A stretch of DNA of 64,000 bases, taken from contig NZ_CP032509.1 of NCBI RefSeq assembly GCF_003952725.1, positions 1,326,001 through 1,390,000 on the forward strand, given 5' to 3'. Source of the stretch: Georhizobium profundi (lineage in GTDB: Bacteria; Pseudomonadota; Alphaproteobacteria; Rhizobiales; Rhizobiaceae). The notes below the pieces were generated by a model that worked only from the letters and a program-made list of their open reading frames with translations, made no database searches and was not told the origin of the DNA. Each line of letters starts with the position of its first letter. The first letter of the stretch is position 1. Positions 35,550 to 44,509 of this stretch are shown piece by piece. The position numbers were made by a program, and so were the translations under genes.

Positions 35550-36743
35550 TCAAGTGCGGCGGGGCGCCATACGGCGCGTCGCGAGATAGACGCAGACGCC
35601 ACCGGCAATGGCGGCAAGCAGGATGATGATCAGCACGGTGTCGTAGCCACCGAATTCCCAGACCAGCGATCCGAAAAACGGCGCAACCGCAATGCCGAGC
35701 AGGTAGGGCGCCGCGAGCGCGCCGGCGACCGCGCCGAAATTGGTCGCGCCCATGGATTCGCGCGTGATGGCAGGCTTTGCGATGCTCATGACGCCGAAGC
35801 AGGCGCCCTGCAGCAGCACGAACCCCGCCACGAACGGGGGAACCGCTGCGGCGGCGATCAGGGCCAGCGTCGCGAGCGTGATGCCGCTGAAGCAGGCGAG
35901 CACGATCGCCCTGTTGGATGTTCGATGGGCGGTCAACATCATTGCGATCCGACCGACGACCTGCATCGGCCCGATCATGGATGCCGCAAATACTGCGCTC
36001 GACGCATCGAAGCCGCGTTCGCGCAAAAGCGGCAGAATATGGTTCAGGATTACCCCGTGATTGATGGCGATCAGCGTGAAGCCGGCAGCCAGCAGCCAGA
36101 AGGTTGCGCTGCGAAGATGCGCGCTCCCATGATGGAGCCCTTCAGGTGCGCTGGAGGTCGTCGTGCGGCGGAAGCCGGTTTCGAAATGGCGCGCGCCGAG
36201 CCACATGAGCGGTGCGGCGATGAGGATGATCAATCCGGCATAGGTCATGGCAGCCACCCGCCACGACGCGGCCTCCGACACATAGTGGCCGAGCGGAAAC
36301 GACAGCGTGCCAGCGAAGCCCGCAACAAGCGTAACCAGCGTGATTGCGCGTGTTGCCGTCGGCCCGATCGCCCGGGTCATGAACGCGAAGGTCGGTTCAT
36401 AAAGGCCGCCGCCCATTGCAATGCCGATCACCGCCCAGGCCAGGTAGAACTGCCAGAGCGTTTGCACCTGCGACAGCGTGAGCATCGTCAAGCCGCCAAG
36501 CAGAATGCTGCCGGTGAGCACGAGGGGGCCGATGCCTCTGTCGATCAGCCGGCCGACCAGGGGCGACACCAGCGCCGAGGCGACGATGGCGAGGGTAAGC
36601 GCGCCGGTCAGCGCCGGCTTCGACCAGCCGAAGTCGGCTTCGAAATGCACGAAAAGCGCTGGAAACGCATAGAACGTGCCGCACCAGATCAGTGTTTGGG
36701 CAACGGCGATGGCGGCGATCGCCCATGTGTCAGTGCGGTGCAT
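35550..36743 (-). CDS. MFS transporter
   Basis: Inner-membrane carrier (397 aa) with 12 predicted helices. The loop 2-3 signature reads GRLIDRGIGPLVLTGS and the matching half-loop GRIAMMLTAHRTSNRAIVL. The N-terminal TWAIAAIAVAQTLIWCGTFYAFP resembles monocarboxylate/oxalate-type MFS proteins. It lies upstream of the GH13 phosphorylase on the same strand with a 57-base gap, so it may carry a related sugar or glycerate compound. Substrate unknown. Confidence 0.85.
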   Translation of the reverse strand: MHRTDTWAIAAIAVAQTLIWCGTFYAFPALFVHFEADFGWSKPALTGALTLAIVASALVSPLVGRLIDRGIGPLVLTGSILLGGLTMLTLSQVQTLWQFYLAWAVIGIAMGGGLYEPTFAFMTRAIGPTATRAITLVTLVAGFAGTLSFPLGHYVSEAASWRVAAMTYAGLIILIAAPLMWLGARHFETGFRRTTTSSAPEGLHHGSAHLRSATFWLLAAGFTLIAINHGVILNHILPLLRERGFDASSAVFAASMIGPMQVVGRIAMMLTAHRTSNRAIVLACFSGITLATLALIAAAAVPPFVAGFVLLQGACFGVMSIAKPAITRESMGATNFGAVAGALAAPYLLGIAVAPFFGSLVWEFGGYDTVLIIILLAAIAGGVCVYLATRRMAPRRT

Positions 36744-36762
36744 AGGGTATCCGTCTCATCGG

Positions 36763-37998
36763 TCAGGCGGTCGTGTCTGTGTAGCGCTTGACGACGATGC
36801 CGGCCGTGAAACCATGCACGATCGATGACAGGACGATGACAAGTGCCGTCGCCGCCCACAATTTTTCCATGTCGGCGAAGGCTGCGTGCCCACCGGCAAA
36901 GGCCATGTAATAGATCGAACCGACACCGCGCACGCCGAAAAAGGCAACGTCGTTTCGCGCCTGGCCGCCGAGCGAGGTGCCCACGAGCGACAGCCATGCA
37001 ATGACCGGGCGGATCACGAAGATCAGGAGAGCGGCCAGCGTTGCAAGGCGCCAGTCGATCAGCGGCAGGAGATCGAGGAACACGCCACCCAGCATGAACA
37101 GCATGACGGCGGTCAGCGCGTATTCCAAAGGCTCGATGAAGTCGTGGAGCTTGCGATGATAGACGTTCTCCGGCTCGTAGCGCCGGATCGTCAGACCCGC
37201 GACGAAGACGGCGACGAAGCCATAGCCCTCCACCAGTTCGGTCGTGCCGTAGCACAGGATAACGGCGGCAAAGGCGATGACGCCAGCGCCGGACTTGGCG
37301 ATCGGGTTATGGCTCGGGATGGAAAAGACGATGCGTGAGAGGATGTAACCGGTGACGAAGCCGCCGGCGATGCCCATGGCGATGCGGTAGACGACATCGC
37401 GCAACAGCCATTCGAGCCCCCACTCAGCGGGTACGAAACCCTGCGCCGCAACGATGATGGCCAGATACACGAAGGGGAAGGCGAGCCCGTCATTGAGCCC
37501 GGCCTCGGTCGTCAGCGCAAGGCGCACCGGATGCTCGTTTCCCCGCTGCGGCGGGCCGACCTGGAGGTCGCCGGCCAGGACCGGATCGGTCGGCGACAGC
37601 GCGGCTCCGAGCAGGATCGCACCGGCGATCGACAGGCCGGCGAAGGCCCAGCCGGTCAAGGCAACAGCCGCAATCGTCAAAGGCATGGCGATGAGCAGCA
37701 GGCGCATGGTCGGCGTCAGCAACTGCCGGTTGAAGCGCGTATCGATCCGAATGCCAGCGCCGAAAAGCGCCACGATAACGGCAAATTCGCTGGCAATCTC
37801 CCACAGATACCCATCCTCGATCGGGTGCAGGATGTCTGGCATGCCAGGAAAGAAGGTGTAGGCAACGAGCCCCGATGCGATCAGCAGGGCGGAGGCGGCC
37901 GGCTCCCAGCCGGGGATGAAGCGGGGGAACCAATAGGAGTTGACGACGCTCGCGCCGATTACGAGAAGCAGGACATGGTAGCTGCTGAAATCGAACAT
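36763..37998 (-). CDS. CPA1-family sodium/proton antiporter (NhaP-like)
   Basis: 411 residues with ~12 helices and no large cytoplasmic tail. Core features are FGAGIRIDTRF, the ion-binding LSPTDPVLAGDLQVG in helix 5 and TEAGLNDGLAFPFVYLAI in helix 6 (with the ND pair), and FFGVRGVGSIYYMAF near the end. These match NhaP/CPA1 antiporters. It would export Na+ or K+ for protons. It is the third membrane cation/proton antiporter in the window besides Mrp and the Kef-like protein. Confidence 0.88.
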   Translation of the reverse strand: MFDFSSYHVLLLVIGASVVNSYWFPRFIPGWEPAASALLIASGLVAYTFFPGMPDILHPIEDGYLWEIASEFAVIVALFGAGIRIDTRFNRQLLTPTMRLLLIAMPLTIAAVALTGWAFAGLSIAGAILLGAALSPTDPVLAGDLQVGPPQRGNEHPVRLALTTEAGLNDGLAFPFVYLAIIVAAQGFVPAEWGLEWLLRDVVYRIAMGIAGGFVTGYILSRIVFSIPSHNPIAKSGAGVIAFAAVILCYGTTELVEGYGFVAVFVAGLTIRRYEPENVYHRKLHDFIEPLEYALTAVMLFMLGGVFLDLLPLIDWRLATLAALLIFVIRPVIAWLSLVGTSLGGQARNDVAFFGVRGVGSIYYMAFAGGHAAFADMEKLWAATALVIVLSSIVHGFTAGIVVKRYTDTTA

Positions 37999-38085
37999 GC
38001 ATATCCAGGGCGGCGGTTGCCTGGTGGAATCGTGCCGCTTGTCCTGTCTATAGCGTCTCTCCGCGCGCGATGACGACGCCTTTTC

Positions 38086-39792
38086 TCAATCGGTCGCACG
38101 CATCGCGGCGAATTGCGAGAGATGAACGCCGCCCGTCAGATGTGCGAGAAATTGCGTGGTCCGCAACCGGTCCATCACTGGCCCCTTCACCTCGCTCAGA
38201 TGCAGGCGAATACCGGAATCCTTCAGTCGCTGATTGATCTCTTCGAGGCTTTCCAGCGCGCTTGAATCGATGGCGTTTACGGCCGAGCACATGAGGATGA
38301 CGTGGCGCAGCGCTGGCCGTTCGGCGACAAGTTCGGCGATGCGGTCTTCGAGGAAACGGCTGTTGGCGAAATAGAGGCTCTCATCCACCCGCACCGTAAG
38401 CACATGGGGCACTGTCTGCACCTGATGGCGGTCGACGTTGCGGAAATGCTCGGTGCCCTCGACATTGCCGACGATTGCGATGTGTGGGCGGCTCGTACGG
38501 TGCAAATGCAGGACGAGCGAAAGGACGACGCCGAGCACCACGCCAGGCTCGACGCCGAGCAGCAGCGTGCCAATGATCGTGGCAGCCATGGCGGCGAAAT
38601 CGGTTCTCGAATAGGCCCAAAGCCGCCACAGCGCACCGAAATCCACGAGTGAGAGCACGGCGACGATGATCGTGGCCGCCAGCGTGGCGCGGGGCAGATC
38701 TGCGAGAAACGGTGTGAGGAACAGCGTCGCCAACGCGATGCCGAGCGCGGTGAAAAGACCGGCAGCGGGCGTCTGCGCGCCTGCATCGAAGTTGACGACG
38801 GACCGGGCAAAGCCGCCTGTCACAGGGTAGCCGGCCGAGAGGCCCGAGGCGATGTTGGCGGCGCCAAGCCCGATCAGTTCCTGGTCCGGAACGATGCGCT
38901 GGCGGCGCTTGGAGGCGAGCGTCTGTGCAACCGAAATGGATTCGACGAAGCCGATCAGACTGATCAGCAGCGCCGGAACGAAGAGTGCCTGCACGACGCC
39001 GAGATCGATTACGGGCCAGCCGGGGACCGGCAGACCTTGCGGGATTTCGCCGACGAGGGCGATGCCACGTGCACCGAGATCGAGAAGCTTCACGGCAACG
39101 ACGGTGACCAGAATAGCGAAAACCGGACCTGCCTTCGCGATCATGTCGGCCGGGCGCGAGCCGAGACCGAGGCGCATCAGCATGGCTTTGAGGCGCAGGC
39201 GGATGGCGTAAAGGAAACCGAGCGTAAGCACGCCCAGAACAAGCGTCGGGACATTGATCGCCTGGGCGTTGGCAAACAGCGCAGTGCCGATTTCCGGCAG
39301 CGTGTCCCCGCGCACGGGAACGCCGAGGATCGTCCCGAACTGGCCGATGGCAATCAGCAAGCCCGATGCGGTGATGAAGCCGGAGATCACCGGATGGCTC
39401 AGGAAATTGGCGAGAAAGCCGAGGCGCAGGATTCCCATGACGAGCAGGATCGCGCCGGAGAGTAGCGCAAGGACGATCGCGGCCGTGAGATAGTCTGCCG
39501 TGCCTGCAGCCGCCACTTCGCCCACGGCCGACGCCGTCATGAGTGAGACGACGGCCACCGGGCCGACGGCAAGCGTGCGGCTTGTGCCGAAGACGGCGTA
39601 GGCGGCGAGCGGAAGGATCGATGCATAAAGCCCGACCTCCGGTGGCAGGCCCGCGAGCATGGCGTAAGCCAAAGACTGCGGAATCAGCATGATCGTCACG
39701 ATGACCGCCGCCAGCAGATCGTCCGCAAAGGTCACGCGGCTATAGCTGCGGCCCCAGGTCAGGATCGGAAAATAGTGGTGGAGCGCGGCCAT
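38086..39792 (-). CDS. SulP-family anion transporter with STAS domain
   Basis: 568 residues. The transmembrane SulP domain (~1-410) shows LLAAVIVTIMLIPQSLAYAMLAGLPPEVGLYAS (given by position ~27-59), the family signature VAQTLASKRRQRI and GYPVTGGFARSVVNFDAGAQT. The C-terminal STAS domain (~440-555) has RVDESLYFANSRFLED and SAVNAIDSSALESLEEI. It would move sulfate or a related anion. It is the last gene of the leftward blh-bigR-YeeE/YedE operon, which fits disposal or uptake of oxidised sulfur. Confidence 0.9.
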   Translation of the reverse strand: MAALHHYFPILTWGRSYSRVTFADDLLAAVIVTIMLIPQSLAYAMLAGLPPEVGLYASILPLAAYAVFGTSRTLAVGPVAVVSLMTASAVGEVAAAGTADYLTAAIVLALLSGAILLVMGILRLGFLANFLSHPVISGFITASGLLIAIGQFGTILGVPVRGDTLPEIGTALFANAQAINVPTLVLGVLTLGFLYAIRLRLKAMLMRLGLGSRPADMIAKAGPVFAILVTVVAVKLLDLGARGIALVGEIPQGLPVPGWPVIDLGVVQALFVPALLISLIGFVESISVAQTLASKRRQRIVPDQELIGLGAANIASGLSAGYPVTGGFARSVVNFDAGAQTPAAGLFTALGIALATLFLTPFLADLPRATLAATIIVAVLSLVDFGALWRLWAYSRTDFAAMAATIIGTLLLGVEPGVVLGVVLSLVLHLHRTSRPHIAIVGNVEGTEHFRNVDRHQVQTVPHVLTVRVDESLYFANSRFLEDRIAELVAERPALRHVILMCSAVNAIDSSALESLEEINQRLKDSGIRLHLSEVKGPVMDRLRTTQFLAHLTGGVHLSQFAAMRATD

Positions 39793-39825
39793 GGACCAGG
39801 TGCCTTTCGTTCGAAAATCAGCCGT

Positions 39826-40254
39826 TCAGGCCCTGCGCGGTTGCGGCAGGGCGCCGATCATGCGCGCGCCCCACATGCCGATCAGCATGGCCGGGACAAA
39901 CGCCAACGTGCCAATCGCACCAAGACTGAGCGCGGTCAGTGCAGGACCTGGGCAGAAGCCGCCAAGGCCCCAGCCGATGCCGAAGATCGCCGGCCCGATG
40001 AGGATGCGGCTGTCGATGTCGGTGCGGGTCGGCAAATGGAAGCGATCGGCCAGAAGCGGCTTGTCGCGCTTCAGCACAAAGCGGTAGCCGATGAAGGCGA
40101 CGATGACGGCGCCGCCCATGACGAAGGCGAGCGACGGATCCCAGGTGCCGAAGACATCAAGAAAATTAAGAACTTTCGCCGGGTCGGACATGCCGGAGAT
40201 GACGAGGCCGACGCCGAAGAGCAGACCGATGACGAGATTGATGAGAATGGACAT
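39826..40254 (-). CDS. YeeE/YedE-family transporter half (DUF6691-type)
   Basis: 142 residues from ATG 40254, preceded by GAGGA. A TTG at 40269 overlaps the previous stop and is a weaker choice. Four hydrophobic helices, with GLLFGVGLVISGMSDPAKVLNFLD and FGIGWGLGGFCPGPALTAL, the Cys-containing pore signature of this family. Together with the next protein it forms the two halves of a YeeE/YedE thiosulfate/sulfur-compound channel. Encoded with bigR and blh, as in many alphaproteobacteria. Confidence 0.88.
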   Translation of the reverse strand: MSILINLVIGLLFGVGLVISGMSDPAKVLNFLDVFGTWDPSLAFVMGGAVIVAFIGYRFVLKRDKPLLADRFHLPTRTDIDSRILIGPAIFGIGWGLGGFCPGPALTALSLGAIGTLAFVPAMLIGMWGARMIGALPQPRRA

Positions 40255-40265
40255 GGTGCTGTTCC

Positions 40266-40688
40266 TCAAAGGACGTGGCGCGTCGCGAACACCGTGACGA
40301 AGGCGGTGGCCATGAAGACGATTGTCGCAACGAGGGACCGGGCCGAAAGGCGCGAAAGGCCACAGACGCCGTGGCCGGAGGTGCAGCCATTGCCGTAGAC
40401 CGAGCCGAAGCCGACCAGCAGGCCCGCCGCCACCATCAGGGCGACATTGGAGGACACGGTTTGCGTGACGGGTGCGCCGGTTGCGAACCCATAGGCGAGC
40501 GGTGCGGCGATCAAGCCGATCACAAAGGCGAGGCGGCTTCTAAAGCCAGCGTCCTCATAGGGCGGAAGCAGGCGGCCGGCGATGCCGCTGATGCCTGCGA
40601 TACGTCCTTCAAAGGCCATCAGCAGCACAGCGGACAGGCCGATGAGCGCGCCGCCGGCAAGCGAGGCGAGGGGGGTGAATTCGGTCAT
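40266..40688 (-). CDS. YeeE/YedE-family transporter half
   Basis: 140 residues, four helices. Signatures are LAGGALIGLSAVLLMAFEGR with GISGIAGRLL, and the pore-lining GSVYGNGCTSGHGVCGLSRL with two Cys, known in YeeE-type thiosulfate transporters. It would pair with the 39826-40254 protein to make a complete sulfur-compound channel for the sulfide-responsive operon. It follows bigR after 51 bases. Confidence 0.9.
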   Translation of the reverse strand: MTEFTPLASLAGGALIGLSAVLLMAFEGRIAGISGIAGRLLPPYEDAGFRSRLAFVIGLIAAPLAYGFATGAPVTQTVSSNVALMVAAGLLVGFGSVYGNGCTSGHGVCGLSRLSARSLVATIVFMATAFVTVFATRHVL

Positions 40689-40739
40689 GGTTCAAGATCC
40701 GATCGGGGCTAGGGCCAGGCCCCGGGCCAGGGGGAAGTG

Positions 40740-41057
40740 TCAGGGCTTTTCGCAGAACATGCGGTGCATCATCGCCACGAACTCCGCGACGCGCGCATCT
40801 GCGAGGCTGTAGAAAACGGATTTCGACTCCTTGCGGCCGGCGATGAGGCCGGCTTCGCGCAGTTCGGCGATTTGCTGGGAGAGGCCGGGCTGGCGAATGC
40901 CGAGTCCGTCCTCCAGTTCGCGCACGGAACGTTCGCCTTCAACGAGAGCGCAGACGATCATCAGCCGGTTGGGGTTGGAAAGCTTTTTCAGAAAGTCGGA
41001 TGCTTCGCCGACATTCTTCAGCATGTCCTCGACGGCTGCGGTGGTGAGTTCGCTCAT
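40740..41057 (-). CDS. bigR: ArsR-family repressor, BigR/SqrR-like persulfide sensor
   Basis: 105-residue winged-helix repressor. The HTH lies around SVRELEDGLGIRQPGLSQQIAELREAGLI (~50-78) and the wing at RKESKSVFYSLAD. Two cysteines at residues 36 and ~102 match the redox pair that senses sulfane sulfur in BigR/SqrR. ATG 41057 overlaps the blh stop (ATGA). An in-frame ATG at 41072 lies inside blh. In Xylella and Agrobacterium BigR represses the operon containing blh until persulfide forms a Cys-Cys bridge. That known role is applied here by homology and gene order. Confidence 0.9.
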   Translation of the reverse strand: MSELTTAAVEDMLKNVGEASDFLKKLSNPNRLMIVCALVEGERSVRELEDGLGIRQPGLSQQIAELREAGLIAGRKESKSVFYSLADARVAEFVAMMHRMFCEKP

Positions 41058-42364
41058 CCGTCGGTGTCCCATGGTGCGCCGCCGAGAGCATCGAGCGGCA
41101 GTTTGAGATAGCGCCGGCCATTGCTCTCCGGCTCGGGCAGGCGACCGCCATTCATGTTCACCTGCAGGGAATGCAGGATGAGTTTCGGCATCGGCAGGGT
41201 CTTGTCGCGCGCCTCGCGGATTGCGACGAACTCGGCCTCGGACTTCGCTTTCGAGATGTGCGTGTTCTTCGCCTTCTGCTCAGCGACGGTCGACTCCCAG
41301 AGCGGCTCGCGGCCGTCCGGCTGATAATCGTGGCCGGTGAAGATGCGCGTGTCGTCGGGAAGCGCCAGGATTGCCTGGATCGAGTTCCAGAGCCGAGAAG
41401 CGCTGCCGCCGGGAAAATCCGCGCGCGCCGTGCCGCTGTCCGGCATGAAAAGCGTATCATGCACGAAGGCGGCATCGCCGATCACGTAGGTGATCGAGGC
41501 AAGCGTGTGGCCGGGTGAGAACAGGATATTCCCGTCGATCCCGCCCAGCTTGAAGGTCTCGCCCTCGGCGAAGACCTTATCCCACTGCGACCCGTCGGCC
41601 GGGAAGTCCGGCCAGTTGTAGATGTCTTTCCAGAGCTTCTGGACCTCGACGACCTTCTCACCGATCGCCGTCGGCGCGCCGGTCTTTTCCTTCAGGTAGC
41701 GGGCGGCGGAGAAATGATCGGCGTGGGGATGCGTGTCGAGGATCCACTGAACCTTGAGCCCGTGCCTTTCCACATAGGCCAGGATCTTGTCGGCGTTCTG
41801 CGTGCCCGTCGCACCGGATTTTTCATCGAAATCCAGGACCGGATCGATGATGGCGCAATCCTTCGTCGCCGGATCGGAAACCACATACTGGATGGACGAA
41901 GTGCGCTTGTCGAAGAAGCCGGCCACATCCGGGCGTTGTTTCTTTGCTGCACGCTTGGTGAGCCACGCCTTGACGCTGCCGAGGTCGGCGCCGTGTTCGG
42001 CGGCAAGTGCATCAAGGTCGTCGAGCGTCATGCGGCCATCCAACACTTCGCCTGCTGCCCAGAGTCCGAGCGAACGGCCGCCGAGCCTGCAATGGGCGAG
42101 AACCGGCCCGTCAGCGCCCTCAAGTGCCTTCTGGAACTGGCGGACGCGGTCTTCCGTCACGACGCCCGGCGTCATGGGAATGTAGACGAAGTCCATATTG
42201 CGCGATGTTGCCGCTTTGCGCGCGGCTTCCAACGCCGGCTGGTCATCTGCCTCGCCCGAGACGCGATTGTTGATCACGCGGGTGACGCCTGCCTGCCGGG
42301 CGCGATCGAAGTCGGCCTCGCTGGGCTGGCCGGAAATCCATAGCTTGTCGGTGATCTTTTTCAT
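41054..42364 (-). CDS. blh: Blh: bifunctional sulfur transferase / persulfide dioxygenase
   Basis: 436 residues. The N-terminal DSP-like domain (~1-110) begins KKITDKLWISGQPSEADF and contains the Cys loop LAHCRLGGRS (sulfurtransferase, DUF442). The C-terminal metallo-beta-lactamase domain has DTHPHADHFSAARYL, the persulfide dioxygenase metal-binding motif, and FTGHDYQPDG near the end. It would oxidise glutathione persulfide to sulfite. It is the first gene of the leftward operon, with bigR overlapping its stop. Confidence 0.92.
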   Translation of the reverse strand: MKKITDKLWISGQPSEADFDRARQAGVTRVINNRVSGEADDQPALEAARKAATSRNMDFVYIPMTPGVVTEDRVRQFQKALEGADGPVLAHCRLGGRSLGLWAAGEVLDGRMTLDDLDALAAEHGADLGSVKAWLTKRAAKKQRPDVAGFFDKRTSSIQYVVSDPATKDCAIIDPVLDFDEKSGATGTQNADKILAYVERHGLKVQWILDTHPHADHFSAARYLKEKTGAPTAIGEKVVEVQKLWKDIYNWPDFPADGSQWDKVFAEGETFKLGGIDGNILFSPGHTLASITYVIGDAAFVHDTLFMPDSGTARADFPGGSASRLWNSIQAILALPDDTRIFTGHDYQPDGREPLWESTVAEQKAKNTHISKAKSEAEFVAIREARDKTLPMPKLILHSLQVNMNGGRLPEPESNGRRYLKLPLDALGGAPWDTDG

Positions 42365-42428
42365 GTCGTCATCTTTTCGATAGTGTCATAGGAGCCGGTG
42401 TCGGCTTGGTAGCGATTAAGTAATATCG

Positions 42429-42446
42429 ATTGCAAAAAAATGCAAT
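42429..42446. promoter_or_regulatory. Palindromic site upstream of blh
   Basis: ATTGCA-AAAAAA-TGCAAT is a perfect 6-bp inverted repeat in the 109-base gap between divergent blh and the acetyltransferase gene. It could be the BigR operator. It also contains TGCA-N6-TGCA (42431-42444), the form of the candidate BoxR sites elsewhere in the window. It does not resemble the AT-rich BigR box known from Xylella. Confidence 0.5.
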
Positions 42447-42473
42447 AGAAAATTTGCATGTGATGAGGCCGGG

Positions 42474-43061
42474 ATGAGATTGGAGCTCCTCAGGGGATCG
42501 GCGATCGGCCCGCATGTGGCGGATCTTGCGCGATTGAGAACGACCGTCTTTCGTGCCTTTCCCTATCTCTATGAAGGCTCCGATGCCTATGAAGAGCGCT
42601 ATCTCGCCACCTATGCCAGGTCAGCGGATAGCGTTTTCGTTCTCGCATTCGATGGCGAGCGGGTGGTCGGTGCGGCGACCGGCATGCCCATGGCCGACGA
42701 GACGAATGAGGTGCGGGCGCCCTTCCTCGATGCCGGATGGGACGTCGATCGCATCTTCTATTACGGCGAATCCGTGCTCTTGCCGGACTATCGCGGGCAG
42801 GGGATCGGCGTACGCTTCTTCGAGGAACGCGAGGCCCATGCGACGGGCCTCGGCCGGTTCGACTGGACGGTGTTCTGCGGGGTGATCCGACCAGAGGATC
42901 ATCCGAACCGACCGGCCGATTACGTCCCGCTCGACGATTTCTGGTGCAGACGGGGCTATGCGCCGCTCACGGGTCTCGAGACGGCGTTCAGCTGGCGTGA
43001 CATTGGCGATGATGCGGAAACGGCCAAACCCATGCGGTTTTGGGGCAAGCGGATCGGCTAG
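42474..43061 (+). CDS. GNAT-family N-acetyltransferase
   Basis: 195 residues. The GNAT acetyl-CoA loop is visible in VLLPDYRGQGIGVRFFEEREAHA (Arg-x-x-Gly-x-Gly at ~109-114), preceded by strand VFVLAFDGERVVGAATGMPM. The N-terminal MRLELLRGSAIGPHVADLARLR suits a small stand-alone enzyme. It is divergent from blh and convergent with livF (4-base gap). The acceptor substrate is unknown. Confidence 0.8.
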   Translation: MRLELLRGSAIGPHVADLARLRTTVFRAFPYLYEGSDAYEERYLATYARSADSVFVLAFDGERVVGAATGMPMADETNEVRAPFLDAGWDVDRIFYYGESVLLPDYRGQGIGVRFFEEREAHATGLGRFDWTVFCGVIRPEDHPNRPADYVPLDDFWCRRGYAPLTGLETAFSWRDIGDDAETAKPMRFWGKRIG

Positions 43062-43065
43062 AGCT

Positions 43066-43764
43066 TCAAACGCCGAGCCACTTCTTCTGGACGGCCTTGT
43101 CGGCAATGATGTCTGCGGACGAACCTTTCCAGACGGTCTCGCCGCGGCCAATCACATGGACGTCGTCAGCAAGCTCCGTCGCAAATCCGAAATTCTGTTC
43201 CACCAGCACCATGGTCATGCCGGCGGCTTTTAGTTCCGAGAGCTTCTCGTGGATCTGGCGCACGATGATGGGCGCTAGGCCCTCCGTCGGTTCGTCGAGC
43301 AGAAGCAGTCGCGGGTTCATGAGCAGCGCGCGCGCAATCGACAGCATCTGCTGTTCGCCGCCCGAGAGTTCGTTCCCCCCGTTCGACAGGCGACGAGAGA
43401 GGTTCGGGAAGAAATCGAGCACCCGCTCCATGGTCCATTCGGCACTGGCCGGCGCCAGGCGCGTGGCGAGCTGCAGGTTTTCCTTGACCGTGAGGGATGG
43501 AAAGATGTCGCGCGTCTCGGGCACATAGGCGATGCCGCGACGGGCAATGTCGAATGTCCGCTCGCCGGCTATATCCTTGCCCTCGATCCGGATCGCGCCG
43601 CGCGTTGCCGGCAGGAGGCCCATGATGGCCTTCATGGTCGTCGTCTTGCCGGCGCCGTTGCGTCCGAGAATGGCAAGCACGCGCCCTGCGGTGGCACGGA
43701 GATTGAGGCCGTAGATGACCTGCGTTTCGCCGTAGCCGGTGTGGAGGTCGTCGATCTCAAGCAT
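43066..43764 (-). CDS. livF: Branched-chain-type ABC transporter ATP-binding protein (LivF)
   Basis: 232-residue ABC ATPase from ATG 43764 (MLEIDDLHTGYGETQVI). A longer in-frame frame to 43878 overlaps livG and lacks conservation. Walker A is LGRNGAGKTTTMKAIMG, signature LSGGEQQMLSIARALL and Walker B LLLLDEPTEGLAP. It is the last gene of the leftward liv operon, overlapping livG by 8 bases. In this setting the transporter probably imports benzoate or a related aromatic acid rather than amino acids. Confidence 0.9.
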   Translation of the reverse strand: MLEIDDLHTGYGETQVIYGLNLRATAGRVLAILGRNGAGKTTTMKAIMGLLPATRGAIRIEGKDIAGERTFDIARRGIAYVPETRDIFPSLTVKENLQLATRLAPASAEWTMERVLDFFPNLSRRLSNGGNELSGGEQQMLSIARALLMNPRLLLLDEPTEGLAPIIVRQIHEKLSELKAAGMTMVLVEQNFGFATELADDVHVIGRGETVWKGSSADIIADKAVQKKWLGV

Positions 43765-44509
43765 CCGCGCGCCCGCCCAGATAGATTTCGTTGACGAGGC
43801 TGCTGCCGCGCGTCTCGTCCGGCGTGCCTTCGAAGACGAGTTCGCCGTAATTGAGCACGCTGACGCGGTCCGCGACATCGAGCGCGAGATCCATATCGTG
43901 CTCGATGATCACCACCGTCAGGTCGCGGGGCAGCGTCTTCAGCAGGCGGTGAAAGCCGTGGATCATCTCTGGGCCGACGCCGGATGTCGGCTCGTCCATC
44001 AGAATGACGCTCGGATCGGTCGCCAGCGCAAGACCGACTTCGAGCTGCCGCCGTGCGCCATAGGAAACCGCATCGACCGGATGGTCCAGAAGTTCAGACA
44101 GCCCGACCTTAGCCGCTACATCGCGAACCTTGGCCAAAATATCGGTGTCGTTCAGCGTATCGCGCAGAAACCAACCCGATGCCCCGGATGCTGTTGCGAC
44201 CGCCAGCGCCAAGTTCTCCTTGAGCGTCAGCTCGGTGAACAGGTTGTTCTTCTGGTAGGAGCGGGCAAGTCCGCGTTTTGCCCGCGCTTCCACCGTGTCG
44301 CCCGTCACATCGCGGCCATCGAGGTGGATCGTGCCGGCGGATGGCTTCAATTCGCCGACGAGGATGTTGAAGAGCGTGGTCTTGCCCGCGCCGTTGGGGC
44401 CGAGGATGACCCGGCGTTCGCCCTTCTCAACCAGGATCGTCACGTCATTGGTGACGTTGATCTGGCCGAAGGATTTCTTGAGGCCGCGTGCTTCAAGCAT
44501 GGCTGGCAT
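43757..44509 (-). CDS. livG: Branched-chain-type ABC transporter ATP-binding protein (LivG)
   Basis: 250-residue ABC ATPase. Walker A is LGPNGAGKTTLFNILVG, the signature region VSYGARRQLEVGLAL (a YGxxRQLE variant normal for LivG-type ATPases) and Walker B ILMDEPTSGVGP. The loop GLARSYQKNNLFTELTLKENL is typical of LivG. The start overlaps livM by 17 bases. ATG 44500 is an alternative start. Confidence 0.9.
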   Translation of the reverse strand: MPAMLEARGLKKSFGQINVTNDVTILVEKGERRVILGPNGAGKTTLFNILVGELKPSAGTIHLDGRDVTGDTVEARAKRGLARSYQKNNLFTELTLKENLALAVATASGASGWFLRDTLNDTDILAKVRDVAAKVGLSELLDHPVDAVSYGARRQLEVGLALATDPSVILMDEPTSGVGPEMIHGFHRLLKTLPRDLTVVIIEHDMDLALDVADRVSVLNYGELVFEGTPDETRGSSLVNEIYLGGRADA

